Source: Provencibacterium sp. (GTDB taxonomy: Bacteria > Bacillota > Clostridia > Oscillospirales > Ruminococcaceae). Taken from it: a stretch of 47,214 nucleotides of DNA. The notes under the pieces were generated by a model. It had not been told where the DNA came from. It worked only from the letters and a program-made list of their open reading frames with translations, and did no database searches. Shown here piece after piece: positions 7,526-16,040 of the stretch. Location: assembly GCA_022792175.1 (NCBI GenBank), contig JAAWAN010000001.1:1-47214 (forward strand), in the 5' to 3' direction. Numbering within the stretch: position 1 is the first letter of the stretch; each line of letters begins with the position of its first letter. The translations under genes were made by a program, and so were the position numbers.

Positions 7526-8839
7526 CTACTTTATGGCAGGCTCCGCATCGATAATCCCGTTATAGACCCCTTCCAGCAGCAGGCGGTAGATGCTGTCGGT
7601 AAATCCGTCAAGCGAAAGGGTGTGCTCCGAGCCGTCGTCCATGTTTTTCACCGTGCAGCCGCCGCTTTGGAGCTCGTTATCCCCCAAAACGGCGGAGTAA
7701 CGCGCCCCGAGCTTTCCGGCGTATTTCATCTGTGCCTTTACGCTGCGGCCCATGCAGTCGCACTCGGCGATAAAGCCCTCCTGACGCAGCGCGGTGCACA
7801 GCTCGAGCGCCTTTTGCTGCGCCGCCTCTCCCGTGCTCGCGATATACAGGTCGCAGCGGTTCGCCTCCGGAAACTCTGCGCCCGAGGCCTCCATCTGCAT
7901 CAGCAGCCGCTCAAGGCCCATGGCGAAGCCGAGCGCCGGGGTGGGCGCGCCGCCGAGCTCCTGCACCAGCCCGTCATACCGTCCGCCGCCGATGACCGTT
8001 CCCTGCGCGCCGATTGTCTCCGAAACAAACTCAAAAACGGTGCGGGTGTAGTAATCGAGCCCCCGCACGATGCGCGGGTCGATGACATAGTCGATATGAA
8101 GCAGCGAAAGCCGCCTTTTGAGTCCTTCAAAGTGCGCGGCGCAGTCCTCGCAGAGGTAATCGAGCATCACCGGCGCGCCTTTTACCGCCTGCTGGCACTC
8201 GGGGCTTTTGCAGTCAAGCACCCGCATGGGGTTTTTCGCCATGCGGGATTTGCAGGTATCGCACAGCCCGCTTTCCCGCTCGCGCAGGAAAGCGCGCAGC
8301 GCCTCATAATAGCGCTGACGGCACTCTTTGCAGCCGATGGAATTGAGGTGCAGCTTCAGCCCCTTCAGCTCCAGCGCACCACAGATTTCATAGCACAGGC
8401 TGATGAGCTCGGCATCCGCATCGAAAGAGGAGGGGCCGAAAACCTCCACGCCAAACTGATGAAACTCGCGCAGCCGCCCCGCCTGCGGCTTTTCATAGCG
8501 AAAGCAGGGGATGACATAGCAGCACCGCAGCGGCAGCGCGCCGCCGAGCAGCCCGTTTTGCAGGGCGGCGCGCACAACGCCCGCCGTCCCCTCCGGGCGC
8601 AGCGTAATCGAACGCCTGCCCTTATCCTCGAAGGTATACATCTCCTTTTGAACCACGTCGGTCGTATCGCCGACCGAGCGCTGGAACAGCTCAGTGTGCT
8701 CAAAAACCGGCGTTCGAATCTCATGAAAGCCGAAAAGCTCTGCCGTGCGCAGGAGGGCATTCTCCACATACTGCCACCGCCCGCTCTGGGCAGGCAGCAG
8801 GTCCTGCGTGCCTCTGGGTGCGTTTGTTAAAACAGCCAT
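7526..8839 (-). CDS. hisS: Histidyl-tRNA synthetase
   Basis: A 437-residue class II synthetase that charges tRNA-His. Visible motifs are PRGTQDLLP at the N-terminus, LRPEGTAGVVRA (motif 2 region), the histidine-binding GLDYYTRTVFEF and GGRYDGLVQELGG (motif 3 region), and a C-terminal anticodon-binding domain. A four-Cys group (CKECRQRYY, CDTCKSRM) sits in the insertion domain near residues 180-215, as in many firmicute HisRS. The ATG at 8839 is preceded by GGAGAG; the longer frame from 8878 lacks support. It is the first gene of the hisS-aspS operon, with promoter at 8986-9014. I see no T-box consensus in its leader. Confidence 0.97.
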   Translation of the reverse strand: MAVLTNAPRGTQDLLPAQSGRWQYVENALLRTAELFGFHEIRTPVFEHTELFQRSVGDTTDVVQKEMYTFEDKGRRSITLRPEGTAGVVRAALQNGLLGGALPLRCCYVIPCFRYEKPQAGRLREFHQFGVEVFGPSSFDADAELISLCYEICGALELKGLKLHLNSIGCKECRQRYYEALRAFLRERESGLCDTCKSRMAKNPMRVLDCKSPECQQAVKGAPVMLDYLCEDCAAHFEGLKRRLSLLHIDYVIDPRIVRGLDYYTRTVFEFVSETIGAQGTVIGGGRYDGLVQELGGAPTPALGFAMGLERLLMQMEASGAEFPEANRCDLYIASTGEAAQQKALELCTALRQEGFIAECDCMGRSVKAQMKYAGKLGARYSAVLGDNELQSGGCTVKNMDDGSEHTLSLDGFTDSIYRLLLEGVYNGIIDAEPAIK

Positions 8840-8985
8840 CTGTTTCTCTCCATTTCTGCCGCTGCGCTTCCGGCACAAAAATTCCCGGGGAAGCGTCCGC
8901 CCGTGTGAGGCGCTGCGGCCCTGTTTCTTGCCGCGCCCGCGCCCTGCCGGCTCCCCTTTTTCAGGACAGCACAGGAAATGGTAAT

Positions 8986-9014
8986 ATTATAGCGCAAAAA
9001 AGCCGGACACGCAA
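8986..9014 (-). promoter_or_regulatory. Promoter of hisS-aspS
   Basis: Minus strand: TTGCGT (9009-9014), 17-base spacer, perfect TATAAT (8986-8991). The -35 and spacer overlap the outer arm of the large inverted repeat at 8996-9094, so the repeat ends inside the promoter. Confidence 0.7.
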
Positions 9015-9094
9015 CCGATAAACGCGTATCTAGCCATGCAGGAGCATTTAAAGTATACTTTAAATGCTCCTGCACGGGCGTATCCGGCTTTTTT
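8996..9094. repeat. Nested inverted repeat with 38-bp perfect palindrome
   Basis: Outer arms 8996-9012 and 9078-9094 (AAAAAAGCCGGA... / ...TCCGGCTTTTTT) pair over 17 bases with one G-U on the minus strand (a mismatch on the plus). Inside, 9037-9074 is a perfect palindrome with 19-base arms and no spacer. Both ends carry a T-run after the arm, so the element can act as a terminator in either direction. Its right arm on the minus strand runs into the hisS promoter. Confidence 0.85.
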
Positions 9095-9142
9095 ATCGGA
9101 TATACTCCTGAAAAGGCGGGCAAAAGGGCCCTGTCAGCCGAA

Positions 9143-9185
9143 GAAAAAATAACCGGTGCATGAGAAATCCCGCTGCACCGATTAT
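9143..9185 (-). terminator. Intrinsic terminator after mgsA
   Basis: Minus strand: 12-bp stem (9185-9174 with 9160-9149, one G-U), then a run of six or more Ts at 9148-9143. It ends the minD-mgsA direction of transcription 65 bases after the mgsA stop. Confidence 0.8.
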
Positions 9186-9249
9186 CCCGTTCACTCACTG
9201 TTTAACGCCTGCCTGGTAAAATCCGTCATCCCTGGGCGGATTCCTTTTT

Positions 9250-9651
9250 CTAGCGCTTGGGATTGACAATATCCCGCCAATCGAGATCGCCGCGCTCAAG
9301 GGCATGAATCAGCGCCTCCGCCGTTGCCAGGTTGGTGGCATAGGGGATATTGCGCGTATCGCACAGGCGCAGCAGGTTGGCATCGCTCGGCTCATGCGGC
9401 TTATAGTTAGCTGCCCGGAAAAAAAGCAGAAGGTCAATTTCATCGCAGGCAATGCGGGCAGCTATCTGCTGATCACCGCCCTGGGTACCGGAGAGGAATT
9501 TAAAAATCTGCAGGCCGGTGGACTCGGCAATCATCTTGCCGGTCGTCCCCGTTGCGCAGAGGCTGTGGCGGCTCAGTATTCCGCAGTAGGCGATACAGAA
9601 CTGAACCATAAGTTCTTTTTTGGAATCGTGTGCGATGAGTGCTATATTCAT
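9250..9651 (-). CDS. mgsA: Methylglyoxal synthase
   Basis: A 133-residue cytoplasmic enzyme that converts dihydroxyacetone phosphate to methylglyoxal and phosphate, a bypass of lower glycolysis under phosphate limitation. Diagnostic motifs are the N-terminal ALIAHDSKK, ATGTTG for phosphate binding, SGTQGGDQQIAARI with the catalytic Asp, and the C-terminal PYATNLATAE. Length is typical of the family (about 130-150). The ATG at 9651 follows GGGAGGAG. It lies 67 bases after minD on the same strand; the mre-min-mgsA order is common in Clostridia. Confidence 0.96.
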   Translation of the reverse strand: MNIALIAHDSKKELMVQFCIAYCGILSRHSLCATGTTGKMIAESTGLQIFKFLSGTQGGDQQIAARIACDEIDLLLFFRAANYKPHEPSDANLLRLCDTRNIPYATNLATAEALIHALERGDLDWRDIVNPKR

Positions 9652-9718
9652 TGAAATCTCTCCTCCCTGAAAGCATGAGTGATGGATTGTCAGGCGGCAG
9701 CAGGACGCTGCCGGATTT

Positions 9719-10450
9719 TCAGCGGATCGCCAGAGGCGTATATTCCCCCTCTATGCGCCCGGCAATACGCAGAAATTCCGCTCCTGCCGGCGAATCTGCA
9801 GGCAGCTCCCCCCCTCTGGCTGATGCCGCCGCCAGCGCCCGTTCCTCGGGAATGACGCCAATCAGCTGCGCGCCCACCGTATCAATGCAGCTGTCCAGAT
9901 CGGACACCAGCATCTGCCCCGGCCGGGGAGGGAGACGGTTGATAAGAAGCTTCACATCGGTAAGCCCCCGTTCGAAGATAAGCGCCGCTACGCTTGCAGC
10001 ATCCCGCACCGCTACCGGGTCGGGAGTTGCTACAATAAAGGCGGACTGCGCCACCGAGAGCGAAACCTCAAAGCCTATCCCCAGTCCGGCAGGCGTATCA
10101 ATGAGCAGATAGTCATAGTAGCTGCTCAATCCCCGGCAGAGCCGGGCCAGATCGCCTGAGCAGGGGAAAAAGCTGCGGTCAAGCGGCGCGGGCATCAGGT
10201 GCAGCCCGGGACACCAGGCACACTCCACAATCGCCTTCACCGGCTCGCACCGGCCTTCCAGCACATCCGACATATCAAAAACCGTCCGGTCACAAACCCC
10301 CAGCAGGATATCCAGCCCGCGCAGTCCGGCATCCATCTCCAGCAGCAGCACCCTTCGGCCCCGGCGCACCAGCGCGGCCGCCGAATAAACAGATACGGTG
10401 GATTTCCCGGCGCCGCCCTTTCCGGAAGTGACCAGCTTGATATGTGACAT
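9719..10450 (-). CDS. minD: MinD-like cell-division ATPase, tail-less
   Basis: A 243-residue deviant-Walker ATPase of the MinD/ParA class. The Walker A KGGAGKST has the signature Lys11 and catalytic Lys16; LLLEMDAGLRGLDILLG matches the MinD DxDxGLRNLD region with two changes, and LLIDTPAGLG is the switch II. MinD places the septum by recruiting MinC to the membrane. Two things are odd: no minC or minE lies nearby, and the protein stops about 15-25 residues early, so the C-terminal amphipathic membrane-targeting helix is absent. It has its own likely promoter at 10490-10519 in a 161-base gap after mrdA. The assignment to MinD rather than another MinD/Mrp-like ATPase rests on motif match and mre context. 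Confidence 0.78.
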   Translation of the reverse strand: MSHIKLVTSGKGGAGKSTVSVYSAAALVRRGRRVLLLEMDAGLRGLDILLGVCDRTVFDMSDVLEGRCEPVKAIVECAWCPGLHLMPAPLDRSFFPCSGDLARLCRGLSSYYDYLLIDTPAGLGIGFEVSLSVAQSAFIVATPDPVAVRDAASVAALIFERGLTDVKLLINRLPPRPGQMLVSDLDSCIDTVGAQLIGVIPEERALAAASARGGELPADSPAGAEFLRIAGRIEGEYTPLAIR

Positions 10451-10489
10451 GGTTTGCTATCCAATCCTTCCACACATGGCTTCTTCGTT

Positions 10490-10519
10490 ACTCTAGCACA
10501 AGCGAGGGGGTTTTAACAA
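10490..10519 (-). promoter_or_regulatory. Putative promoter of minD
   Basis: Minus strand: TTGTTA (10514-10519), 18-base spacer, TAGAGT (10490-10495), in the 161-base gap between mrdA and minD. Confidence 0.4.
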
Positions 10520-10611
10520 TACCCATTCTGTAGTTTTGTTGAATAGCGGCAGACATTTACAAAAAAGTTTGTCAAAAATCCCAGCATTTTTGTGCCGAAG
10601 CCGTCAAAAAC

Positions 10612-12624
10612 TTAAGAAAGCAGCTCGTTATAGGGCAAAACGGCAGACTGCTGGTTTTTACTATAAAAATACTGGTCAAAAATTTCCTTTGCCACCGGCG
10701 CGCCGGTATAGCCCTGCCACCCCTCCTCGATGATCACCGCCACCGCCAGCTCCGGGTCCTGCGCCGGCGCAAAGGCGATAAAAACCGAATTGGGAAACTC
10801 GTGGGTCTGCGGCGTCCCCGTCTTGGCGGCAACATCGACAAAGTAGCTGCCGAAATCCCGGCTGGCGCTGCCCGAGCGGGTGACGCGCACCATCCCCTCC
10901 ACCACCGTTTCAAAGGCCTCGGCGGGAGCATCCACCACCCCGGCCACCGTTGGAACGGCCTCATAAACCGTCTCGTCAAAATTATAGCTCTCGATCGACT
11001 TGACAATGTGCACCTGCATGCGTTTGCCGCGGTTGGCAATGGTGGCGGCATAATTGGCCAGTTGCAGCGGGGTAAAGCGGTTGTAGCTCTGACCGATGGC
11101 CGACTGCACCACATCGCCCGGATACCACTCCTCCCCGGTGACCTGCGCCTTTGTTTCAGGCGAGGAAAGCGCGCCCACCGATTCGGGAAGCTCTATCCCC
11201 GTCGGCTGCCCGAGCCCGAACTGGGAGGCATACTGGTTAATGCGCCCAATATCCAGCAAAAACCCCAGCTCATAAAAAAAGTAGTTGCAGCTGACGCGCA
11301 GCGCATCGAGCACGTTGATATTTCCATGATACCCCATGCAGGTGGGCTGGTAGCCCTGCCAGCGGGTATAGGTGTGTACACAGTTGATGGTGGTATCCCG
11401 GTCGATAATCCCCTCCGCCAGCCCGGCAACCGCCACGCCCGGCTTAAAGCAGGAGCCGGCCGCATAGGTCCCCTGCAGCGCGCGGTTAAACAGCGGCTGC
11501 GTTTCGGTCAGCAGCGAAGGATAATCGGTGCGAAAGGAGAGCATATCATAGCTCGGATAGGTGGCGCAGACGAGCAACTCCCCCGTTTTGCAGTCGATGG
11601 CCACCACTGCCCCCGCATCCGCCTCCTTGCCCTCGCCCTCCTTGGCGGTCGCATTCAGGTAGGCAATCTGCCGCTCCATCGCCGAAAGCGCAACCTCCTG
11701 CATCGCCGAATCGAGGGTGAGCACGATCGAGTTGCCGGGAACCGGCTCCACCTCGGTCACGGCATCGATGACATCCCCCTCGGCATTCATCGTAATTTTG
11801 CGCTTGCCCGGCTTGCCGCGCAGCGTATCCTCAAACTGCAGCTCAATGCCGGCCTTGCCGACGGTATCATTTAAGGCATAGCCCTTTTCCCTGAGCGCCC
11901 CGTATTCCTCCTGATAGATGGGGCCGGTATAGCCGATGATATGCGGCGCGACACTGCCGCTGACATACTGGCGCGTGGTGGATTCACGGACATCCACCCC
12001 TTCCAGAACATAGCTGTGCTCCTTGACCTTGGAAACGGTGGCAATCGAAATATTCTCCGCAAAGGTGTAGCGCACCTCAATATTGAAACCGCGCTGCTCC
12101 ATCTCATAGCGGATGCCGGCAATAATGCGCTGCTCCTGCGGGGTAAACTCCTGCAGCCCGTAGCGCTCGGTCATCCAGTAGAGAACATCGCTGGCCGTAG
12201 CCGAGGGCTGAACGCCGATATTCTTTTTCAGCCGCTCCACCTGGTCCTCATAGCCCTCCACAAACCGGAAGGGCGCTTCCTCCGTAATCGGGAGGTTGTC
12301 AATCCATTCCTCCTGCGACTGCTCCAGAAGCCTGCAGAGATCCAGAATAATCCGGTTCTGCTTTTCGGCCGGCAGAAACGCCTTATCCAGCACGATATTG
12401 TAGCCAGTGGCGTTGATGGCCAGCGGGCGGCCATACCGGTCCAGTATCTCCCCGCGGGCCGCATCCACCGTCTGCTCCCGGGTATCCCCCCGGTTTACCA
12501 GCTGTTTGTACCACTCCCCATCCACAATCTGCATGCGCATGAGCTGCAGGATATACAGCGTCAGCACAACCAGCACGGCGCTGCACAGCGCAACGGTGCG
12601 CAGCCCCTTTCTTGGAACATGCAT
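10612..12624 (-). CDS. mrdA: Penicillin-binding protein 2 (elongasome transpeptidase)
   Basis: A 670-residue class B PBP that cross-links peptidoglycan during cylindrical growth with MreBCD and RodA. It has an N-terminal membrane segment (about residues 9-29), a dimerisation/pedestal domain starting at ARGEILDRYGRPLA, and a transpeptidase domain whose three active-site motifs are visible: SxxK as SCFK with Ser391, SxN as SCN at 445, and KTG at 601. The ATG at 12624 was chosen for AGGAAAGGA seven bases upstream; an ATG at 12654 overlapping the mreD stop would add ten residues. The much longer frame upstream is mreD in another frame. No rodA follows it, unlike many relatives. Confidence 0.94.
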   Translation of the reverse strand: MHVPRKGLRTVALCSAVLVVLTLYILQLMRMQIVDGEWYKQLVNRGDTREQTVDAARGEILDRYGRPLAINATGYNIVLDKAFLPAEKQNRIILDLCRLLEQSQEEWIDNLPITEEAPFRFVEGYEDQVERLKKNIGVQPSATASDVLYWMTERYGLQEFTPQEQRIIAGIRYEMEQRGFNIEVRYTFAENISIATVSKVKEHSYVLEGVDVRESTTRQYVSGSVAPHIIGYTGPIYQEEYGALREKGYALNDTVGKAGIELQFEDTLRGKPGKRKITMNAEGDVIDAVTEVEPVPGNSIVLTLDSAMQEVALSAMERQIAYLNATAKEGEGKEADAGAVVAIDCKTGELLVCATYPSYDMLSFRTDYPSLLTETQPLFNRALQGTYAAGSCFKPGVAVAGLAEGIIDRDTTINCVHTYTRWQGYQPTCMGYHGNINVLDALRVSCNYFFYELGFLLDIGRINQYASQFGLGQPTGIELPESVGALSSPETKAQVTGEEWYPGDVVQSAIGQSYNRFTPLQLANYAATIANRGKRMQVHIVKSIESYNFDETVYEAVPTVAGVVDAPAEAFETVVEGMVRVTRSGSASRDFGSYFVDVAAKTGTPQTHEFPNSVFIAFAPAQDPELAVAVIIEEGWQGYTGAPVAKEIFDQYFYSKNQQSAVLPYNELLS

Positions 12625-12653
12625 GGCAAAGTCCTTTCCTCTGCATATTTTCA

Positions 12654-13178
12654 TCAGGCGCTGATCTTCTCGGAAAAATACCGGTTCAGTCTGCGAAACA
12701 GGTAGAAAAAAAGCGGCGCCGCTGCCGCCGTATAGATAGCCGTCGGAACAGTCTGCTCCCAGAAAATCCCGGAAATCCCCCCATAGCCCCAAAGCCCGTA
12801 ATCAAAATAGAAGCGTAGCAGGCAGCAGAGCGCTGCCGTGCCCGATGTCAGCAGCATGGCCACGCGCAACGTGCGCCGCATCAGATAAACCACCAGCAGC
12901 CCTGATGCCGCCGCACAGCAAAGCAGCAGCATCGAATAAAGGCCATAAAAGGAAAATGCGCCCAGATCGCAGAGCATTCCCGCCAGCGCGCCAAACAGGC
13001 CGCCGATAAAGCCCCCCTCATACATCGCCAGCGTCACCGCCGCCGGGATCAGCAGTACCGGCCGGATGCCCAGCACGCTGAACAGCCCGGGAGTCGACTG
13101 AAGAACATACAGAATAATAAACAGAAAAATATACGCTGTGTATTTTTGAAAGAGCACTCTGCGGCGGTTATTGATCAT
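12654..13178 (-). CDS. mreD: Rod shape-determining protein MreD
   Basis: A 174-residue integral membrane protein with about five hydrophobic segments, matching MreD in size and in its place between mreC and mrdA. The FIGGLFGALAGMLCDL stretch resembles the conserved GxxxGxxxDL region of the family. It links MreC to the PBP2/RodA machinery in the membrane. The start at 13178 was chosen because GGAGG lies nine bases upstream; it overlaps the end of mreC by 11 bases, implying translational coupling. Confidence 0.88.
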   Translation of the reverse strand: MINNRRRVLFQKYTAYIFLFIILYVLQSTPGLFSVLGIRPVLLIPAAVTLAMYEGGFIGGLFGALAGMLCDLGAFSFYGLYSMLLLCCAAASGLLVVYLMRRTLRVAMLLTSGTAALCCLLRFYFDYGLWGYGGISGIFWEQTVPTAIYTAAAAPLFFYLFRRLNRYFSEKISA

Positions 13179-14100
13179 CCGGCGCATCCTCCCCGCTGCT
13201 GGTTTCGGAAGAAGCGGAGGAGGCCTCCTCCTGCGGCAGCGCGGCAGCGCTGCTCTGGCCGGGGAAGGAGGTGAGGATAAAAACATCCTGCAGGCTGTGT
13301 ATCTGCGCCGCAGGCTCCACCACCGCATAAAGCACGATGCCGTTATTCTCCGTGCGCACCTCGGTCACCGTCCCGATAATCAGCCCCCTTGGGAAGGCAA
13401 CGCCGAAAACGCTCCCCAACCCCGAGGTGGCCACGATATCCCCGGCTGTCACCGCGCTTTCGCGCGGAAGGTATCCCAGCTTGCAGCGCCCCTCATCCGC
13501 CAGCAGAATATCCCCTGTTACCACGCCGGAATCCCGGGTGCGGGTATCCGCCGCGCCCACATCAATCGAAACATCCAGAATGGTAGTCACCTTTGCATAG
13601 GTCAGCCCCACCTCTGAAATCCAGCCGACCAGGCCATCCGGCGTAATCACCGGGTCGTGAGCGGCTACGCCGTTGAGCGTCCCCTTATCCACCGTAAAGC
13701 CGCCGAAGCGGTCGGTCGGCTCCCGGCCGATGACCTCGGCCGGTTCAAATTCAAATTCCGGATTCTGCTCCTTGAGGCCGAGCACCTGCCGGTAGTGCTC
13801 GTTTTCCCGCTTATACTGCTCATATTCCACCTGCTGGCTGCGCAGCGTGCGGATCTCCTCCTTGAGGGCCAAGTTTTCCTCATAAAGCTTCTGCGCACCG
13901 ATTGTGCGCTCAAAAAAGCTACTGGCCGCCGCTGAAATGGAAGCGGAGAGCTTCTGCAGCGGCGCCGTCACCACGCCCAGAGCCTGGGAAAGCGGAGAGG
14001 ATCTCCCGCCCAGATAGGCCGTAACAAACATACAGAGGACGATAAATGCCAGCAGCAGAGCCAGAATCTTAAACCTTGCGCTTCTAAAAAAATCGCCCAA
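13168..14100 (-). CDS. mreC: Rod shape-determining protein MreC
   Basis: A 310-residue single-pass protein: an N-terminal membrane segment (about residues 10-29), a coiled coil (about 65-110), then two extracellular beta domains with GFTVDKGTLNGVAAHDPVITPDGLVG-type sequence typical of MreC. The last 35 residues are a disordered Ser/Glu/Asp-rich tail. It scaffolds the elongasome outside the membrane and links MreB to PBP2. It lies 15 bases after mreB. Confidence 0.95.
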   Translation of the reverse strand: MGDFFRSARFKILALLLAFIVLCMFVTAYLGGRSSPLSQALGVVTAPLQKLSASISAAASSFFERTIGAQKLYEENLALKEEIRTLRSQQVEYEQYKRENEHYRQVLGLKEQNPEFEFEPAEVIGREPTDRFGGFTVDKGTLNGVAAHDPVITPDGLVGWISEVGLTYAKVTTILDVSIDVGAADTRTRDSGVVTGDILLADEGRCKLGYLPRESAVTAGDIVATSGLGSVFGVAFPRGLIIGTVTEVRTENNGIVLYAVVEPAAQIHSLQDVFILTSFPGQSSAAALPQEEASSASSETSSGEDAPDDQ

Positions 14101-14115
14101 TTCATCCTCCGTCTG

Positions 14116-15138
14116 TTAGTGACGCTCATCATCGCGGGAGAGCACATCTCCCAGCTTATCCAGATTATCCAGCACCTTGCCGCTGCCTGCGGCCACGCAG
14201 TCCAGCGGATTTTCCGCGATATAAACAGGCATGCCGGTTTCCTGAGTAATCAGCCGGTCCAGCCCGCGCAGCAGCGCCCCGCCGCCGGTGAGATAGATGC
14301 CGTGATCGATGATATCCGCCGAGAGCTCGGGCGGGGTGCGCTCGAGCGTTGTTTTAATCGCATCAATCACCGAGGAGAGCGGGTCGGCCAGCGCCTCGCG
14401 CACCTCGGTGGAGGAGAGAGAAATATTTTTGGGCAGCCCGTCCATCAGGTTGCGGCCCTTGATATCCATCTCCATCTCCTCTTCAAGCGGGAAAGCGGAG
14501 CCGATGCCGATTTTAATATCTTCACTGGTGCGCTCGCCGATAAGCAGGTTATATTTTTTCTTTACAAAATCAATAATCGAGCTGTCAAACTCATCCCCGC
14601 CCACGCGCACGCTGCGCGCGGCGACGATGCCCCCGAGCGAGATGACCGCTACCTCGCTCGTGCCGCCGCCGATATCCACTACCATGCTGCCCGAGGCCTC
14701 TGCCACCGGCAGACCCGCGCCGATGGCGGCCGCCATCGGCTCCTCAATGATGGAAACCTGCTTGGCTCCGGCCTTGATGGTCGCCTCCTTCACCGCACGA
14801 CGCTCCACCGCCGTCACCCCCGAGGGGATGCAGATAACCACCCTCGGATGGGCAAAGATGGAATTGTTAAACGCCTTTTTGATGAAAATCTGCAGCATGC
14901 TCGCCGTCACATCGAAATCGGCGATGACCCCATCCTTCAAAGGGCGCACCACCGTAATCGAGCCGGGCGTCCGGCCGACGACCTCCTTGGCCTCCCGGCC
15001 GACATATTTCACCACATCGGTGCGCGCATCCACCGCAACTACCGAGGGCTCGCGCATAATGATGCCCTTGCCCTTCATAAAAATGAGCGTATTTGCCGTT
15101 CCCAAATCAACGCCGATATCCTTATTCCACGAAAACAT
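14116..15138 (-). CDS. mreB: Rod shape-determining protein MreB
   Basis: A 340-residue bacterial actin homologue that forms membrane-bound filaments directing lateral wall synthesis. ATP-binding motifs are visible: VDLGTANTLIF near residues 10-20, VVDIGGGTSEVAVI near 158-171 and LTGGGALLRGL near 288-298. The length is typical. The ATG at 15138 follows AGAGGAG by about ten bases. It is the first gene of the mreBCD-mrdA operon, behind two candidate promoters. An N-terminal FSWNKDIG fits the short membrane-binding lead of firmicute MreB. Confidence 0.97.
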   Translation of the reverse strand: MFSWNKDIGVDLGTANTLIFMKGKGIIMREPSVVAVDARTDVVKYVGREAKEVVGRTPGSITVVRPLKDGVIADFDVTASMLQIFIKKAFNNSIFAHPRVVICIPSGVTAVERRAVKEATIKAGAKQVSIIEEPMAAAIGAGLPVAEASGSMVVDIGGGTSEVAVISLGGIVAARSVRVGGDEFDSSIIDFVKKKYNLLIGERTSEDIKIGIGSAFPLEEEMEMDIKGRNLMDGLPKNISLSSTEVREALADPLSSVIDAIKTTLERTPPELSADIIDHGIYLTGGGALLRGLDRLITQETGMPVYIAENPLDCVAAGSGKVLDNLDKLGDVLSRDDERH

Positions 15139-15230
15139 GGCTGTTTGTCTCCTCTCACCTTTTCCTCCAACCTAAACGGCCAGCCAGAACTGCCGGCCGG
15201 AAAACTTCCATAAAAAACCATAACAGGATT

Positions 15231-15259
15231 ATTATAATGCCTGCCCGACAAAGCCGCAA
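15231..15259 (-). promoter_or_regulatory. Putative mreB promoter P2 (proximal)
   Basis: Minus strand: TTGCGG (15254-15259), 17-base spacer, perfect TATAAT (15231-15236) followed by AAT. The predicted start leaves an 85-90 base leader to mreB. Confidence 0.6.
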
Positions 15260-15315
15260 GCCCTAAAACCGCGGCAGCGGCAGCAAAACAGCCGGATAAC
15301 CGATCCTCAACCATT

Positions 15316-15344
15316 ATTATAACCGTTCGTAAAAAATTCCACAA
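15316..15344 (-). promoter_or_regulatory. Putative mreB promoter P1 (distal)
   Basis: Minus strand: TTGTGG (15339-15344), 17-base spacer, perfect TATAAT (15316-15321) again followed by AAT. It lies 85 bases upstream of P2. Confidence 0.6.
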
Positions 15345-15388
15345 TCATTCTGGTCAAAATATTTGATGAATTTCCTGTGAATAAATGG

Positions 15389-15970
15389 CTAATATACCTG
15401 CTCGAAGGCAATCCTCTCGAGCCGCCTTTTCAGCTTTTTCGCCAGAAGGGAAACAGGAAAGCCCACCACATTGAAGTAGTCCCCTGAAATTTCCTCGACC
15501 AGCATCGCCCCTTTTCCCTGAATCCCATAGGCGCCCGCCTTATCAAACGGCTCGCCCGTATCCAGATACCAGGCGATTTCCCGCTCGTCAAGCGGATAAA
15601 AGCGCACATCGGTGCGCCGGCAAAAGGTCTCTTCTCCATCCGGCCCCACCAGCGCTATGCCGGTATAGACCTGATGGGTGCTTCCGGAAAGCAGGCGCAG
15701 CATGCGGGCAGCGTCCGCCCGGTCTGCCGGTTTTCCCAAAAGCTGCCCTTCTGCCGCAACCACCGTATCCGCCCCGATAACAAGCGCCTGCCCTTTTCTC
15801 TGCGCCGCCGCCCGGGCCTTGCGCAGTGCGAGCGTCTTTACCGCCTGCTCGGGCAAAATCTCCGGGGGCAGCGCCTCATCCGCCCCGGTGGGCAGGGTGG
15901 TGAAGGGCAGGTCCAAAAGCCGCATCAGATCGATGCGTCTGGGTGAGGCGGAGGCCAGAACAATTTCCAT
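15389..15970 (-). CDS. maf: Maf family nucleoside triphosphate pyrophosphatase
   Basis: A 193-residue Maf protein, a cytoplasmic house-cleaning enzyme that hydrolyses non-canonical or dTTP/UTP-type nucleotides to monophosphates and is linked to septum regulation in Bacillus. Motifs: LASASPRRIDLM at the N-terminus, LVIGADTVV, GKPADRADAARMLRLLSG, and PFDKAGAYGIQGKGA. The ATG at 15970 is used here; a TTG nine bases upstream (15979) has a better placed AGGAAAGG and would add three residues. It follows dut by 70 bases on the same strand and precedes mreB, the usual Maf-mre linkage. Confidence 0.94.
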   Translation of the reverse strand: MEIVLASASPRRIDLMRLLDLPFTTLPTGADEALPPEILPEQAVKTLALRKARAAAQRKGQALVIGADTVVAAEGQLLGKPADRADAARMLRLLSGSTHQVYTGIALVGPDGEETFCRRTDVRFYPLDEREIAWYLDTGEPFDKAGAYGIQGKGAMLVEEISGDYFNVVGFPVSLLAKKLKRRLERIAFEQVY

Positions 15971-16040
15971 CTTTATCAACCGTGCCTTTCCTCGGCGCCG
16001 CCCCGGCGGGCAGGGCCGTTTTGTGCGCTCTCTTCCGCGC

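Noticed and set aside
8840-9249. A T-box leader for hisS-aspS
   Set aside because: No T-box sequence (AGGGTGGNACCGCG-like) is present on the minus strand; the structure there is a palindrome and an mgsA terminator.
9719-10450. ParA-type plasmid or chromosome partition protein
   Set aside because: No parB or parS-like sites nearby; the DAGLRGLDILLG region and the mre context favour MinD.
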